A stretch of 64,000 nt of DNA from Mycoplana azooxidifex (GTDB lineage Bacteria; Pseudomonadota; Alphaproteobacteria; Rhizobiales; Rhizobiaceae). The stretch lies in assembly GCF_014196765.1 (NCBI RefSeq), contig NZ_JACIEE010000001.1, positions 434,001 through 498,000 on the forward strand, written 5' to 3'. The notes under the pieces are model-generated. The model was not told where the DNA came from. It saw nothing but the letters and a program-made list of their open reading frames with translations, and searched no databases. Shown here one piece after another: positions 36,664 through 44,513 of the stretch. The translations under genes and the position numbers were made by a program. The stretch's first letter is position 1, and each line of letters opens with the position of its first letter.

Positions 36664-39270
36664 ATGGCGCTCGAAACCTATCGCCGCAAGCGCAACTTCG
36701 AGAAGACGTCCGAGCCGCGGGGCGGCAAAGCGAAGGCCGGCGGTGCCAGCTTCGTCATCCAGAAGCATGACGCGCGCCGGCTTCACTACGATTTCCGGCT
36801 CGAGATGGACGGCGCCCTGAAGAGTTGGGCCGTGACGCGGGGACCGAGCCTCGTTCCCGGCGAAAAGCGGCTGGCGGTCCACGTCGAGGATCATCCGCTG
36901 GAATATGGCGACTTCGAGGGCACGATCCCGAAGGGCGAATATGGTGGCGGCACGGTGATCGTCTGGGACCGCGGCACCTGGGAGCCGCTGGAAGATCCGC
37001 ACAAGGGCTACGCCAAGGGCCACCTCGAATTCGAGCTCCACGGCGAGAAACTGCACGGCCACTGGCATCTCGTCCGGATGGAGGGCAAGCCCGGCGAGCG
37101 CAGGGAGAACTGGCTGCTCATCAAGGGCGAGGACGACGACGCCCGCGACGAAGGCGCGCCCGACATCCTCGAGGAGCGGCCGGAATCGGTCAAGACCGGC
37201 CGCGTCATCGCCGACGTCACCGGCGAGGAGCCCGGCTGGTCGTCGAAGACGGGCCGGATCACGAAGAAGGCTGCGCGGAAGACCAAGACGGCTCCGCCCG
37301 ACATGGACGACGCGGCGCCGGCGGCGGTCACGCCCGGCGATCCGGCGAAGATCGAGGGCGCGCGGAAGGCGCGGCTGCCGGCCTTCGTGGAGCCGTCGCT
37401 GGCGACCCTTGCGACGAGGCCTCCCGCCGGCGCGCGCTGGCTGCACGAGATCAAGTTCGACGGCTACCGGCTGCAGGCGCGCATCGAGGCCGGCAAGGCC
37501 AAGCTTTTGACCCGCAGCGGGCTGGACTGGACCGACAGGTTCGGCAAGCAGGTCCTGGCGGCCTTTCGAGACCTGCCCGTCGGCAATGCGCTGTTCGACG
37601 GGGAACTCGTCGTCGAGGGCGGCTCCGGCGCATCGGACTTCTCCGCCCTCCAGGCGGATCTCAGCGAGGGCCGGACCGATCGTTTCGTCTACTATGCCTT
37701 CGACCTCCTGCATCTCGACGGCTACGACCTGACTGGAGCGACGCTCGTCCGACGCAAGGCATTGCTGCACACGATCATCCCTTCGGAAACCGGCATTCTT
37801 CGCTACAGCACCGACTTCGAGGACGACGGCGAGGTGCTGCTGACGCATGCATGCCGGCTGGGCCTGGAAGGCATCGTCTCGAAGGTCGCCGACGATCCCT
37901 ACCGGTCCGGCCGCAGCAAGGGCTGGCTGAAAGCCAAGTGCGCCCTCAGCCAGGAATTCGTCGTCGCCGGCTGGGTCCCCTCCTCGACCGCGCGCAAGGC
38001 GGTCGGATCGCTCGTCCTCGGCGTCTACGACGGCGACCGGCTGGAGCACGTCGGCCGTGTCGGCACCGGCTTCAGCCATGCACTCGCCATCGACCTGGCA
38101 AAGCGCCTCGAGCGCCTGAAGGCCGAGGCCAGCCCCTTTGCGCAGCCGCTCACCGCCGTCGAGGCCCGCGGCGCGCGCTTCGTACGGCCGGAACTGGTCG
38201 CCGAGGTCGAATTCCGGGCATGGACGGCCGACGGCCACCTGCGCCACGCCTCCTTCCGCGGCATCCGCGAGGACAAGCAGCCGAAGGACATCATTCGCGA
38301 AACGGCAAGCACCGCAACCGGCGCCGGAGGCAGAAACAGAAACGGAAGCAAGGAGTCGACCATGTCGAAATCCACCGCCAGGCCGAATTCATCCGTGGAA
38401 CTGACGCATCCCGACCGGGTCTACTGGCCGAAGGAGGGCGTCACCAAGGGCGGCCTTGCCGACTACTACGCCGAGGTCTGGCCCTTCATGGAGCCCTTCG
38501 TCGTCGATCGGCCGCTGGCGCTGCTGCGCTGCCCGGACGGCATAGACGGCCAGCAGTTCTTCCAGAAGCATCCCTGGAAGGGAATCAACGCGCACATCAC
38601 GCTCGTGACCGACCCCAAGGAACCCGCCGAGGCGCCCTGTATCGCGATCGGAGATTTCGACGGCCTGACCGGTCTCGTGCAGTCGGCCGCGCTCGAAATC
38701 CATCCCTGGGGCTCGACGACCGCCGCCTGGGAAAAGCCCGACACCATCATCATGGACCTCGACCCCGGGCCGGGCGTCGCCTGGAGCGACGTGATCGCCG
38801 CGGCGGAGGAGATCCGCGACCGGATGAAGGATCTGGGCCTTGCCACCTTCGTCAAGACCTCCGGCGGCAAGGGGCTTCATGTCGTCTCGCCGTTGAAGCC
38901 GTCGGCGGAATGGCCCGACGCGAAGGCCTTCACCAAGGATCTGGCCGACCGCATGGCCGCCGACAGCCCGGACAAATACGTCTCGACGATCGCCAAGGCC
39001 AAAAGGGGAGGCAAGATCCTGATCGACTACCTGCGCAACCAGCGCGGCCAGACCGCGGTCGCCCCCTATTCCACCCGGGCGCGGCCGGGCGCGCCGGTCT
39101 CGATGCCGCTCGCCTGGGACGAGCTCGACGCTTCCCTCGGCCCCGCCCATTTCACGGTCCTCAATGCGGGAAAGCGGCTGGCGGCGCTCCCGTCCGACCC
39201 CTGGGCCGATTTCCGCAAGTCCGCCGCCCCGCTCCCCGGCGCGGGTGCGCGCAAGGGGCGTGCGGCCTGA
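36664..39270 (+). CDS. ligD: Multifunctional DNA repair ligase LigD (phosphoesterase-ligase-polymerase)
   Basis: 868 residues with all three activities. The 3'-phosphoesterase domain is at ~30-160 (KHDARRLHYDFRLEMDG, DHPLEYGDFEG, PKGEYGGGTV). The ATP-dependent ligase is at ~225-540 with nucleophile Lys264 in KFDGYR. The primase-polymerase is at ~575-855 with metal ligands in DLDPGPG (Asp698, Asp700) and VKTSGGKGLHV. This is the Pseudomonas-type order. It trims, fills and seals broken ends held by Ku. Between ligase and polymerase an in-frame ATG (38362) has AAGGAG 6 bp upstream, so a free polymerase domain could also be made. Confidence 0.97.
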   Translation: MALETYRRKRNFEKTSEPRGGKAKAGGASFVIQKHDARRLHYDFRLEMDGALKSWAVTRGPSLVPGEKRLAVHVEDHPLEYGDFEGTIPKGEYGGGTVIVWDRGTWEPLEDPHKGYAKGHLEFELHGEKLHGHWHLVRMEGKPGERRENWLLIKGEDDDARDEGAPDILEERPESVKTGRVIADVTGEEPGWSSKTGRITKKAARKTKTAPPDMDDAAPAAVTPGDPAKIEGARKARLPAFVEPSLATLATRPPAGARWLHEIKFDGYRLQARIEAGKAKLLTRSGLDWTDRFGKQVLAAFRDLPVGNALFDGELVVEGGSGASDFSALQADLSEGRTDRFVYYAFDLLHLDGYDLTGATLVRRKALLHTIIPSETGILRYSTDFEDDGEVLLTHACRLGLEGIVSKVADDPYRSGRSKGWLKAKCALSQEFVVAGWVPSSTARKAVGSLVLGVYDGDRLEHVGRVGTGFSHALAIDLAKRLERLKAEASPFAQPLTAVEARGARFVRPELVAEVEFRAWTADGHLRHASFRGIREDKQPKDIIRETASTATGAGGRNRNGSKESTMSKSTARPNSSVELTHPDRVYWPKEGVTKGGLADYYAEVWPFMEPFVVDRPLALLRCPDGIDGQQFFQKHPWKGINAHITLVTDPKEPAEAPCIAIGDFDGLTGLVQSAALEIHPWGSTTAAWEKPDTIIMDLDPGPGVAWSDVIAAAEEIRDRMKDLGLATFVKTSGGKGLHVVSPLKPSAEWPDAKAFTKDLADRMAADSPDKYVSTIAKAKRGGKILIDYLRNQRGQTAVAPYSTRARPGAPVSMPLAWDELDASLGPAHFTVLNAGKRLAALPSDPWADFRKSAAPLPGAGARKGRAA

Positions 39271-39326
39271 TCACGGCCAGTTGACGGCGGTCAGGTGGCG
39301 GGCTGGGAAGACTGCCCGAAGGCCAG

Positions 39327-40136
39327 TCACGTCTTCTTCGGCTTGCGCTCGGCCGCCACGCTCTTTCGCAGCGCATCCATGATGTTGATGACGTTCGAGG
39401 CGGTCGCCTGCGGCGCGTCCGCCTTCTCCTTGGCGGGCTTCTTGTGCCCCTTCTTCTTCGCTGCGATGATCTCCAGCAGCCTGTCCTGCACCGGGTCCTG
39501 CGCCATCTCCGGCGTCCAGGGTCGCGTATTCTCCTCGATGAAGGTCTCGGCAAGCGTCATCAGCTTCGCCTCCGCCTTGGTCTTCTTCATGTCCTCGAAG
39601 TAGGCGTCGGGCTGGCGCACCTCCTCGCCGTAGCGCAGCGTCCAGAGCACGATGCCCCGGTCCCGCGGTTCCAGCAGGACGGCGCGCTCGCGGCGATACA
39701 TCACCAGCCGTGAGATGCCGACCATCCTGCTCGCGGCCATCGCGTCCCGGATGACGCTGAACGCCTCCTCGCCGACCGGATCGTTGGGCGTCAGGTAGTG
39801 CGGCTTGTCGAACCAGATCCAGTCGACGCTGTCGCGCGGCACGAAGGTCTCTATGTCGATCGTGCGCGTGCTATCCAGCGCGACCGCATCCAGTTCGTCG
39901 TCCTCGAGCAGGACGAACTCGCCCTCCCCGCGTTCGTATCCCTTCACCTCGTCGTCCTGGTCGACAGGCTTGCCGGTGACGGAATCGACGTACTGGCTGA
40001 CGACGCGGTTCTGCGTGGAGCGGTTCAGCGTGTGGAACCGCACCTTCTCGTCCTCGCTCGTCGCCGGCGTCATCGCCACCGGGCAGGTGACGAGCGAGAG
40101 CTTCAGATAGCCTTTCCAGAAGATGCGCGTCGCCAT
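39327..40136 (-). CDS. ku: Ku protein for non-homologous end joining (second copy)
   Basis: 269 residues from the ATG at 40136. The Ku core begins WKGYLKLSLVTCPVAM and is clearly diverged from the first copy. It ends with the shared helix NVINIMDALRKSVAAERKPKK but lacks the long Lys/Ala tail. It converges on ligD with a 56-bp gap. A GGAAC-N17-CGTT promoter lies about 30-55 bp upstream of the start. In Sinorhizobium meliloti the copy sku2 is known to depend on RpoE2, which agrees with this promoter type. It may form its own homodimer or a heterodimer with the first copy. Confidence 0.95.
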   Translation of the reverse strand: MATRIFWKGYLKLSLVTCPVAMTPATSEDEKVRFHTLNRSTQNRVVSQYVDSVTGKPVDQDDEVKGYERGEGEFVLLEDDELDAVALDSTRTIDIETFVPRDSVDWIWFDKPHYLTPNDPVGEEAFSVIRDAMAASRMVGISRLVMYRRERAVLLEPRDRGIVLWTLRYGEEVRQPDAYFEDMKKTKAEAKLMTLAETFIEENTRPWTPEMAQDPVQDRLLEIIAAKKKGHKKPAKEKADAPQATASNVINIMDALRKSVAAERKPKKT

Positions 40137-40163
40137 GGCTTCTTTCTCGGTGAGCAGGAGTGG

Positions 40164-40190
40164 AAACGTGTTCCCCCTGCAATTCGTTCC
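40164..40190 (-). promoter_or_regulatory. EcfG (RpoE2)-type stress promoter of the second ku gene
   Basis: On the minus strand GGAAC (40190-40186), a 17-bp spacer and CGTTT (40168-40164) match the GGAAC-N16/17-CGTT consensus. The predicted start leaves about 20 nt of leader before the ATG at 40136. Confidence 0.72.
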
Positions 40191-40344
40191 CCGGAATGCG
40201 CTCGATGGGCAGAGCCTGCGCTTGCTCTTTCTCCATGGCAAGCCGCCTGGGCGTCCGATGCGGGAATAAACCGCCGTCCTCCTTTGTCCCATGGCTGCAC
40301 CCGCTCGAGCCGGGATCGCCTTTGCGCAACGAGGAGCCGCTACC

Positions 40345-40731
40345 ATGAGAATGAGAACGACGACGCTTGCGACTGCCGCCACCGCCCTTCTGCTCTCCGC
40401 CGCCGCGGCCCTCGCCGCGGCCCCCGTCAAGACCGTCAACACCGACAAGGGCGAGGTGCTGGCGGGCGAGAACGGGATGACGCTCTACACCTACAAGGAG
40501 GATAGCAAGGACGCCTCGACCTGCTACGATCAATGCGCCGTCAACTGGCCGCCTTTGATGGCGGGCGCAGATGCGATGCCCGGCGACGGCTACAGCCTCG
40601 TCGAGCGCAAGGACGGCACGAAGCAGTGGGCAAAGGACGGCATGCCGCTCTATTTCTTCATCAAGGACAAGAAGGAAGGCGATGTCGCCGGCGACGGCGT
40701 GAAAGGCGTCTGGGATGCCGCACGGCCCTGA
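40345..40731 (+). CDS. COG4315-type secreted repeat protein
   Basis: 128 residues from the ATG at 40345, with GAGGAG 8 bp upstream. Signal peptide MRMRTTTLATAATALLLSAA with cleavage after ALA-A. The mature part shows the two motifs of this family: GMTLYTYKEDSKDASTCYDQCAVNWPP and GMPLYFFIKDKKEGDVAGDGVKGVW. Such proteins are exported and have no proven function. Its end overlaps the following sigma-factor gene by 17 bp, and this pairing suggests it is regulated by or reports to that sigma factor. Confidence 0.88.
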   Translation: MRMRTTTLATAATALLLSAAAALAAAPVKTVNTDKGEVLAGENGMTLYTYKEDSKDASTCYDQCAVNWPPLMAGADAMPGDGYSLVERKDGTKQWAKDGMPLYFFIKDKKEGDVAGDGVKGVWDAARP

Positions 40732-41296
40732 GGACGACGCAGACGGATCGGGGCGCCGGGCAGGCCATGCCCGGCAGGCGCCGGATGAAGGCGCGGCCGG
40801 CGCCTTCGAGGATGCCCTGCTGGTGCTGGTCCCCGGCCTCAGGCGCTATTCGCACAGCCTCACCCGCACTGATGCTGACGGCGAGGACCTCCTGCAGGAC
40901 TGCGTGGAGACGGCGCTTCAACGGCGCGCCCAATGGCGCGGCGTCAACCTGCGCGCCTGGACCTTCACCATCATGACCAATCTCTACCGCAACCGTCATC
41001 GCGCGCGCGTCCGATGGCCGACCACGGCAATTGATGAGGCGCAGGAGATCGCCGATACCGACCGCACCGGCGATCCACTGGAACGCACGCGCATCCGAAC
41101 CGCCCTCGACGCGCTGCACCCCGACATCCGCACCACGCTGATGCTGGTCGTCGTCGAGGGCTACACCTACCAGGAGGCGGCCGGGATCATGCAGATCCCG
41201 ATCGGCACGGTCATGTCGCGCCTGTCGCGCGCCCGCCACCAGTTGGCCGAGCTGTTGGCAAAGGACAACATCGTCCCCCTCAGGAGACCGAAATGA
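40715..41296 (+). CDS. ECF-type RNA polymerase sigma factor
   Basis: 193 residues. Sigma2 is at about 30-95 (ALLVLVPGLRRYSHSLTRTDADGEDLLQDCVETALQR, then LRAWTFTIMTNLYRN), and sigma4 at about 125-180 (LHPDIRTTLMLVVVEGYTYQEAA with IPIGTVMSRLSRARHQL). The first ~25 residues are a polar extension overlapping the upstream gene. It is followed by its probable anti-sigma gene (ATGA overlap). It directs polymerase to a small regulon, probably including its own operon. It is not the general-stress EcfG, because no NepR/PhyR genes are adjacent. Confidence 0.93.
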   Translation: MPHGPEDDADGSGRRAGHARQAPDEGAAGAFEDALLVLVPGLRRYSHSLTRTDADGEDLLQDCVETALQRRAQWRGVNLRAWTFTIMTNLYRNRHRARVRWPTTAIDEAQEIADTDRTGDPLERTRIRTALDALHPDIRTTLMLVVVEGYTYQEAAGIMQIPIGTVMSRLSRARHQLAELLAKDNIVPLRRPK

Positions 41297-42090
41297 ACGA
41301 AGGAAAGGCCACAGTCGGCGAAAACGACCTGCATGCCTATGTCGACGGCCTGCTGGATGACGGCCGCCGCGCCGAGGTCGAGGCTTGGCTCGAGGCCCAT
41401 CCGCAGGAGGCGGAGCGCGTGGCCGGTTGGTGGAGCCAGAACGAGCGCATCCGCGACGCCTTCGCCGGCGACTACATCGCCCGCATCGACGACCCCGACC
41501 TGCTCAGGCCCGACGGCAGTCCGTCCGCCGTCGCCGGACACCGCGCCCGGATCGCACGCATCGGGCTGGCCGCTGCAGCGACACTCCTGATCTTCGCCGC
41601 AGGATTCGGCACCGGCCGGATGCTGCCTGCAGGCACCGTGCCCGCAGCCGGGGCCTCCGACACGTCGCTCGCGGCCGAGGCGCGCTCGGCTTTCCTGATC
41701 TATACCAGCGAAGTCCGCCATCCTGTCGAGGTGGGAGCGGACCAGCAGGAGCATCTGGCCGCCTGGCTGGGCAAGCGGCTCGACTATCGCCTGCGCGTCC
41801 CCGATCTCTCCAGCCTCGGCTACGCCCTCGTCGGCGGCCGGCTGGTTCCGGTCGCGGGAAAGCCCGGCGCACTGCTGATGTACCAGAACCCGGCCGGCCA
41901 GCGGCTGACGATGATGATCGGCCGCAACGACGAGAACAGCGAGACGAGCTTCCGCCTCGACGTGCAGGCGCCCTTGCGCACCTTCTACTGGATCGATGGC
42001 CCGATCGGCTATGCCGTCACCGGCGAGATCTCCGCCGACGCGCTTCGCGCGGTCGCCGACGAATGCTACCGGCAGATGGAGGAAGCCTGA
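41293..42090 (+). CDS. Predicted transmembrane anti-sigma factor
   Basis: 265 residues; ATG overlaps the sigma-factor stop (ATGA). The N-terminal ~75 residues (NDLHAYVDGLLDDGRRAEVEAWLEAHPQEAERV) have the layout of the anti-sigma domain but lack the HxxxCxxC zinc ligands. A single membrane helix follows (IARIGLAAAATLLIFAAGF, about residue 95), then a periplasmic C-terminal domain that could be the sensor. It would hold the ECF factor at the membrane until a signal arrives. Confidence 0.88.
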   Translation: MNEGKATVGENDLHAYVDGLLDDGRRAEVEAWLEAHPQEAERVAGWWSQNERIRDAFAGDYIARIDDPDLLRPDGSPSAVAGHRARIARIGLAAAATLLIFAAGFGTGRMLPAGTVPAAGASDTSLAAEARSAFLIYTSEVRHPVEVGADQQEHLAAWLGKRLDYRLRVPDLSSLGYALVGGRLVPVAGKPGALLMYQNPAGQRLTMMIGRNDENSETSFRLDVQAPLRTFYWIDGPIGYAVTGEISADALRAVADECYRQMEEA

Positions 42091-42109
42091 GGCCGTTCAC
42101 GCGGGCACG

Positions 42110-42720
42110 TCAGCGCAGCATCGGCCAGAGGCTCGCCACCAGCAGCAGCGCCATCGTCACGTTGAAGGCGCGCAGCCTCACCGGAACCGACAGCCATTCG
42201 CGCAGCACCGAGCCGAAGCCCGCCCAGGTCGAAACGCTCGGAAAATTGACGACGGCGAACGCCACTCCGACGAGAAGCACGTGTAGTTGGCAGGCTCGGT
42301 GTAGGTCGCCATGGCTGACACCGCCATCACCCATGCCTTGGGATTGACCCACTGGAAGGCGGCAGCCTCCAGAAACGTCATCGGCCGCGCCCCGGCCTTG
42401 CGGTCGCTCAGGCTGTCGGAGGTCGCGATCTTCCAGGCGATCCAGACGAGGTAGGCACCGCCCGTGAACTTCAGGGCCGTGTAGACGAGCGGCACGGATT
42501 CCAGCAGCGCCACGAGCCCGAACCCGACGCCGAGAAGCAGCGTCAAGAACCCGGCGCCGATTCCGCACATGTGCGGAATGGTGCGGACGAAGCCAAAATT
42601 CACGCCTGAGGCGAACAGCATCATGTTGTTCGGGCCCGGCGTGATGGATGTGGTGAAAGCGAAAACGACGAGCTTCAGGAATATCTCGAACGGCAAGACG
42701 CCCTCCGTGGCGCGTGTCAT
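42110..42720 (-). pseudogene. LysE/RhtB-family amino-acid exporter gene with a frameshift
   Basis: From the ATG at 42720 the frame reads a normal LysE-type exporter ([58 protein letters not shown]) up to TEPANYT near 42280, then continues in a meaningless frame. The missing C-terminal helix is present in the next frame (VLLVGVAFAVVNFPSVSTW, ending AFNVTMALLLVASLWPML, stop at 42110). A one-base loss near 42280 explains this. Either the gene is broken or the base is a sequencing error. The intact protein would export amino acids or related compounds across the inner membrane. Confidence 0.8.
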
Positions 42721-42820
42721 ATCCAGCCTTGATAGGCGATGCGCATGGAAGGACCAGCCAATTCTTGTCATACTGTCATTCCTTCACGTGATGAATGCCC
42801 CCTTCCCCCGGGAGAACGAC

Positions 42821-43666
42821 ATGAGCGCCAAACCGCACAAGATCACCTTTCCCGACGGTCGCAGCGTGCCCGCCCTCGGACAGGGAACGTGGCACATGGG
42901 CGAGAGCCACGCCGCCGCGCCGGCCGAGGTCCGCGCCCTGCAGGCCGGCATCGACCTCGGCATGACGCTGGTCGACACCGCCGAGATGTATGCCGACGGC
43001 GGTTCGGAGCAGGTGGTCGGCGAGGCGGTCCGCGGCCGGCGCGACGGCGTGTTCCTCGTCAGCAAGGTGCTGCCCTCCAACGCCAGCCGCAGGGGCACCA
43101 TCGCCGCCTGCGAGGCGAGCCTGAAGCGGCTCGGAACCGAGCGGATCGACCTCTATCTCCTGCACTGGCGTGGTCGCCATCCGCTGGCCGACACCGTCTC
43201 GGCCTTCGAGGAACTGAAGGCGGCCGGCAAGATCGCCGCCTGGGGCGTCTCCAACTTCGACGTCGACGACATGGAGGAACTGCTTTCGGTCGAAGGCGGC
43301 GGCAACGTCGCCGCCAACCAGGTGCTCTACAACCCCGCCCGCCGCGGCGTCGAGTTCGATCTCCTGCCCTGGAGCGCCCGTCGCGGCATCGCCACCATGG
43401 CCTATTCGCCGCTCGACGAGGGCCGCCTCGTCCGCCACCCCGCTCTGTTGCGCATCGCCGGCAGCCACGGCGCCACCGCCGCCCAGGTCGCGCTCGCCTT
43501 CGTGCTGGCACGCGACCATGTCATCGCCATCCCGAAGTCGTCCTCGCCGGAACGCGTGGCAGAAAACCGCAAGGCCGCCGACCTGGTGCTGCCCCCCGAG
43601 GACATCGCCGCCCTCGACGCCGCCTTCCCGCCGCCGAAGCGAAAGGCGCCGCTTGCGATGATCTGA
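42821..43666 (+). CDS. Aldo/keto reductase
   Basis: 281 residues from the ATG at 42821 with GGAGAA upstream. A TIM-barrel NADPH-dependent oxidoreductase with the catalytic tetrad: Asp and Tyr in [13 protein letters not shown], Lys in VSKVLP and His in LYLLHWRG. The NADPH-binding end is [16 protein letters not shown]. It reduces aldehydes or ketones in the cytoplasm; the natural substrate is unknown. It lies between two damaged or truncated genes. Confidence 0.92.
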   Translation: MSAKPHKITFPDGRSVPALGQGTWHMGESHAAAPAEVRALQAGIDLGMTLVDTAEMYADGGSEQVVGEAVRGRRDGVFLVSKVLPSNASRRGTIAACEASLKRLGTERIDLYLLHWRGRHPLADTVSAFEELKAAGKIAAWGVSNFDVDDMEELLSVEGGGNVAANQVLYNPARRGVEFDLLPWSARRGIATMAYSPLDEGRLVRHPALLRIAGSHGATAAQVALAFVLARDHVIAIPKSSSPERVAENRKAADLVLPPEDIAALDAAFPPPKRKAPLAMI

Positions 43667-43758
43667 GCGAGCTTGATGGCGCCGTGCTCGTGTTGCCGGC
43701 GCGACAATCGGGCGCCGCGTCCTTCGCTATCGATGCCGCAGCGTCCCAATCTTCTTTC

Positions 43759-43911
43759 ATGGCGCGCAAGGCTGCAGCCGACGGCAAGCCGATGCCGGCG
43801 GAATGGCGCAGGCTCTACCGCATCTGGTCCGCCTGCGGCTTCCCCGCCTTCCTCGCAGTGCTCGGCATCATCTGGCTGATGCTGGCAAGGCCAGCCATCA
43901 GCCTGTTCTGA
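43759..43911 (+). pseudogene. Truncated DUF2269-like remnant
   Basis: A 50-residue frame from the ATG at 43759 that contains only the end of a DUF2269-type integral membrane protein (AEWRRLYRIWSACGFPAFLAVLGIIW then LMLARP). Full members are about 150 residues with four helices; the upstream in-frame sequence is not membrane-like, so the 5' part appears deleted. No clear ribosome site precedes the ATG. A short functional peptide cannot be excluded. Confidence 0.6.
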
Positions 43912-43917
43912 CGCCCC

Positions 43918-44490
43918 TCACATCCCCTGCGGGCCGCGGTTCATCGCGGCGATGCCGGTACGGCAGACTTCGATCAGCCCTAGCGGCTTCATGATGGCGA
44001 TGAACTGGTCGATCTTCGACACCTTGCCGGTGATCTCGAACACGAAGTGCTCGGTGTTGGCGTCGATGACGGAGGCGCGGAAGGCATCGGCCAGCCGCAG
44101 CGCCTCGACCCGGTGATCGCCGGTGCCCGACACCTTCACCAGGGCCAGTTCGCGTTCCAGCGGCCGCTCGTGGCCGAGATCCTTGGCGCGCACGGTCAGG
44201 TCGACGACCCGGTGCACGGGGACGATCCGTTCGAGCTGCGCCTTGATCTGCTCCATCACGTGCGGCGTGCCGCTCGTGACGATGGTGATGCGCGACAGGT
44301 GGGCCTGGTGCTCGGTCTCCGAAACCGTCAGGCTCTCGATATTGTAGCCGCGGCCGGAGAACAGGCCGATGACCCGGGCCAGCACGCCAGGCTCGTTGTC
44401 GACGAGGACGGAAAGCGTGTGGCTTTCTGCGACCTGCGTTTCGGCTGCGATGAAATAGGCCGAGCCGGTCGGCTGAAGATGTGCGTTCAT
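43918..44490 (-). CDS. ilvH: Acetolactate synthase regulatory (small) subunit
   Basis: 190 residues. The ACT domain is near residues 24-95 (HTLSVLVDNEPGVLARVIGLFSGRGYNIESL) and is followed by the C-terminal half with FEITGKVSKIDQFI. It binds valine and other end products and inhibits the large subunit. The gene starts 23 bp after the ilvI stop on the same strand, so the two are co-transcribed under the leader at 46351-46503. Confidence 0.97.
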   Translation of the reverse strand: MNAHLQPTGSAYFIAAETQVAESHTLSVLVDNEPGVLARVIGLFSGRGYNIESLTVSETEHQAHLSRITIVTSGTPHVMEQIKAQLERIVPVHRVVDLTVRAKDLGHERPLERELALVKVSGTGDHRVEALRLADAFRASVIDANTEHFVFEITGKVSKIDQFIAIMKPLGLIEVCRTGIAAMNRGPQGM

Positions 44491-44513
44491 GATCGTTGTT
44501 CCTTCCCCGTGTC

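Noticed and set aside
36825-39284. 819-codon frame overlapping ligD on the same strand
   Set aside because: It is an Arg-rich shifted frame inside a gene whose own frame carries all LigD motifs.
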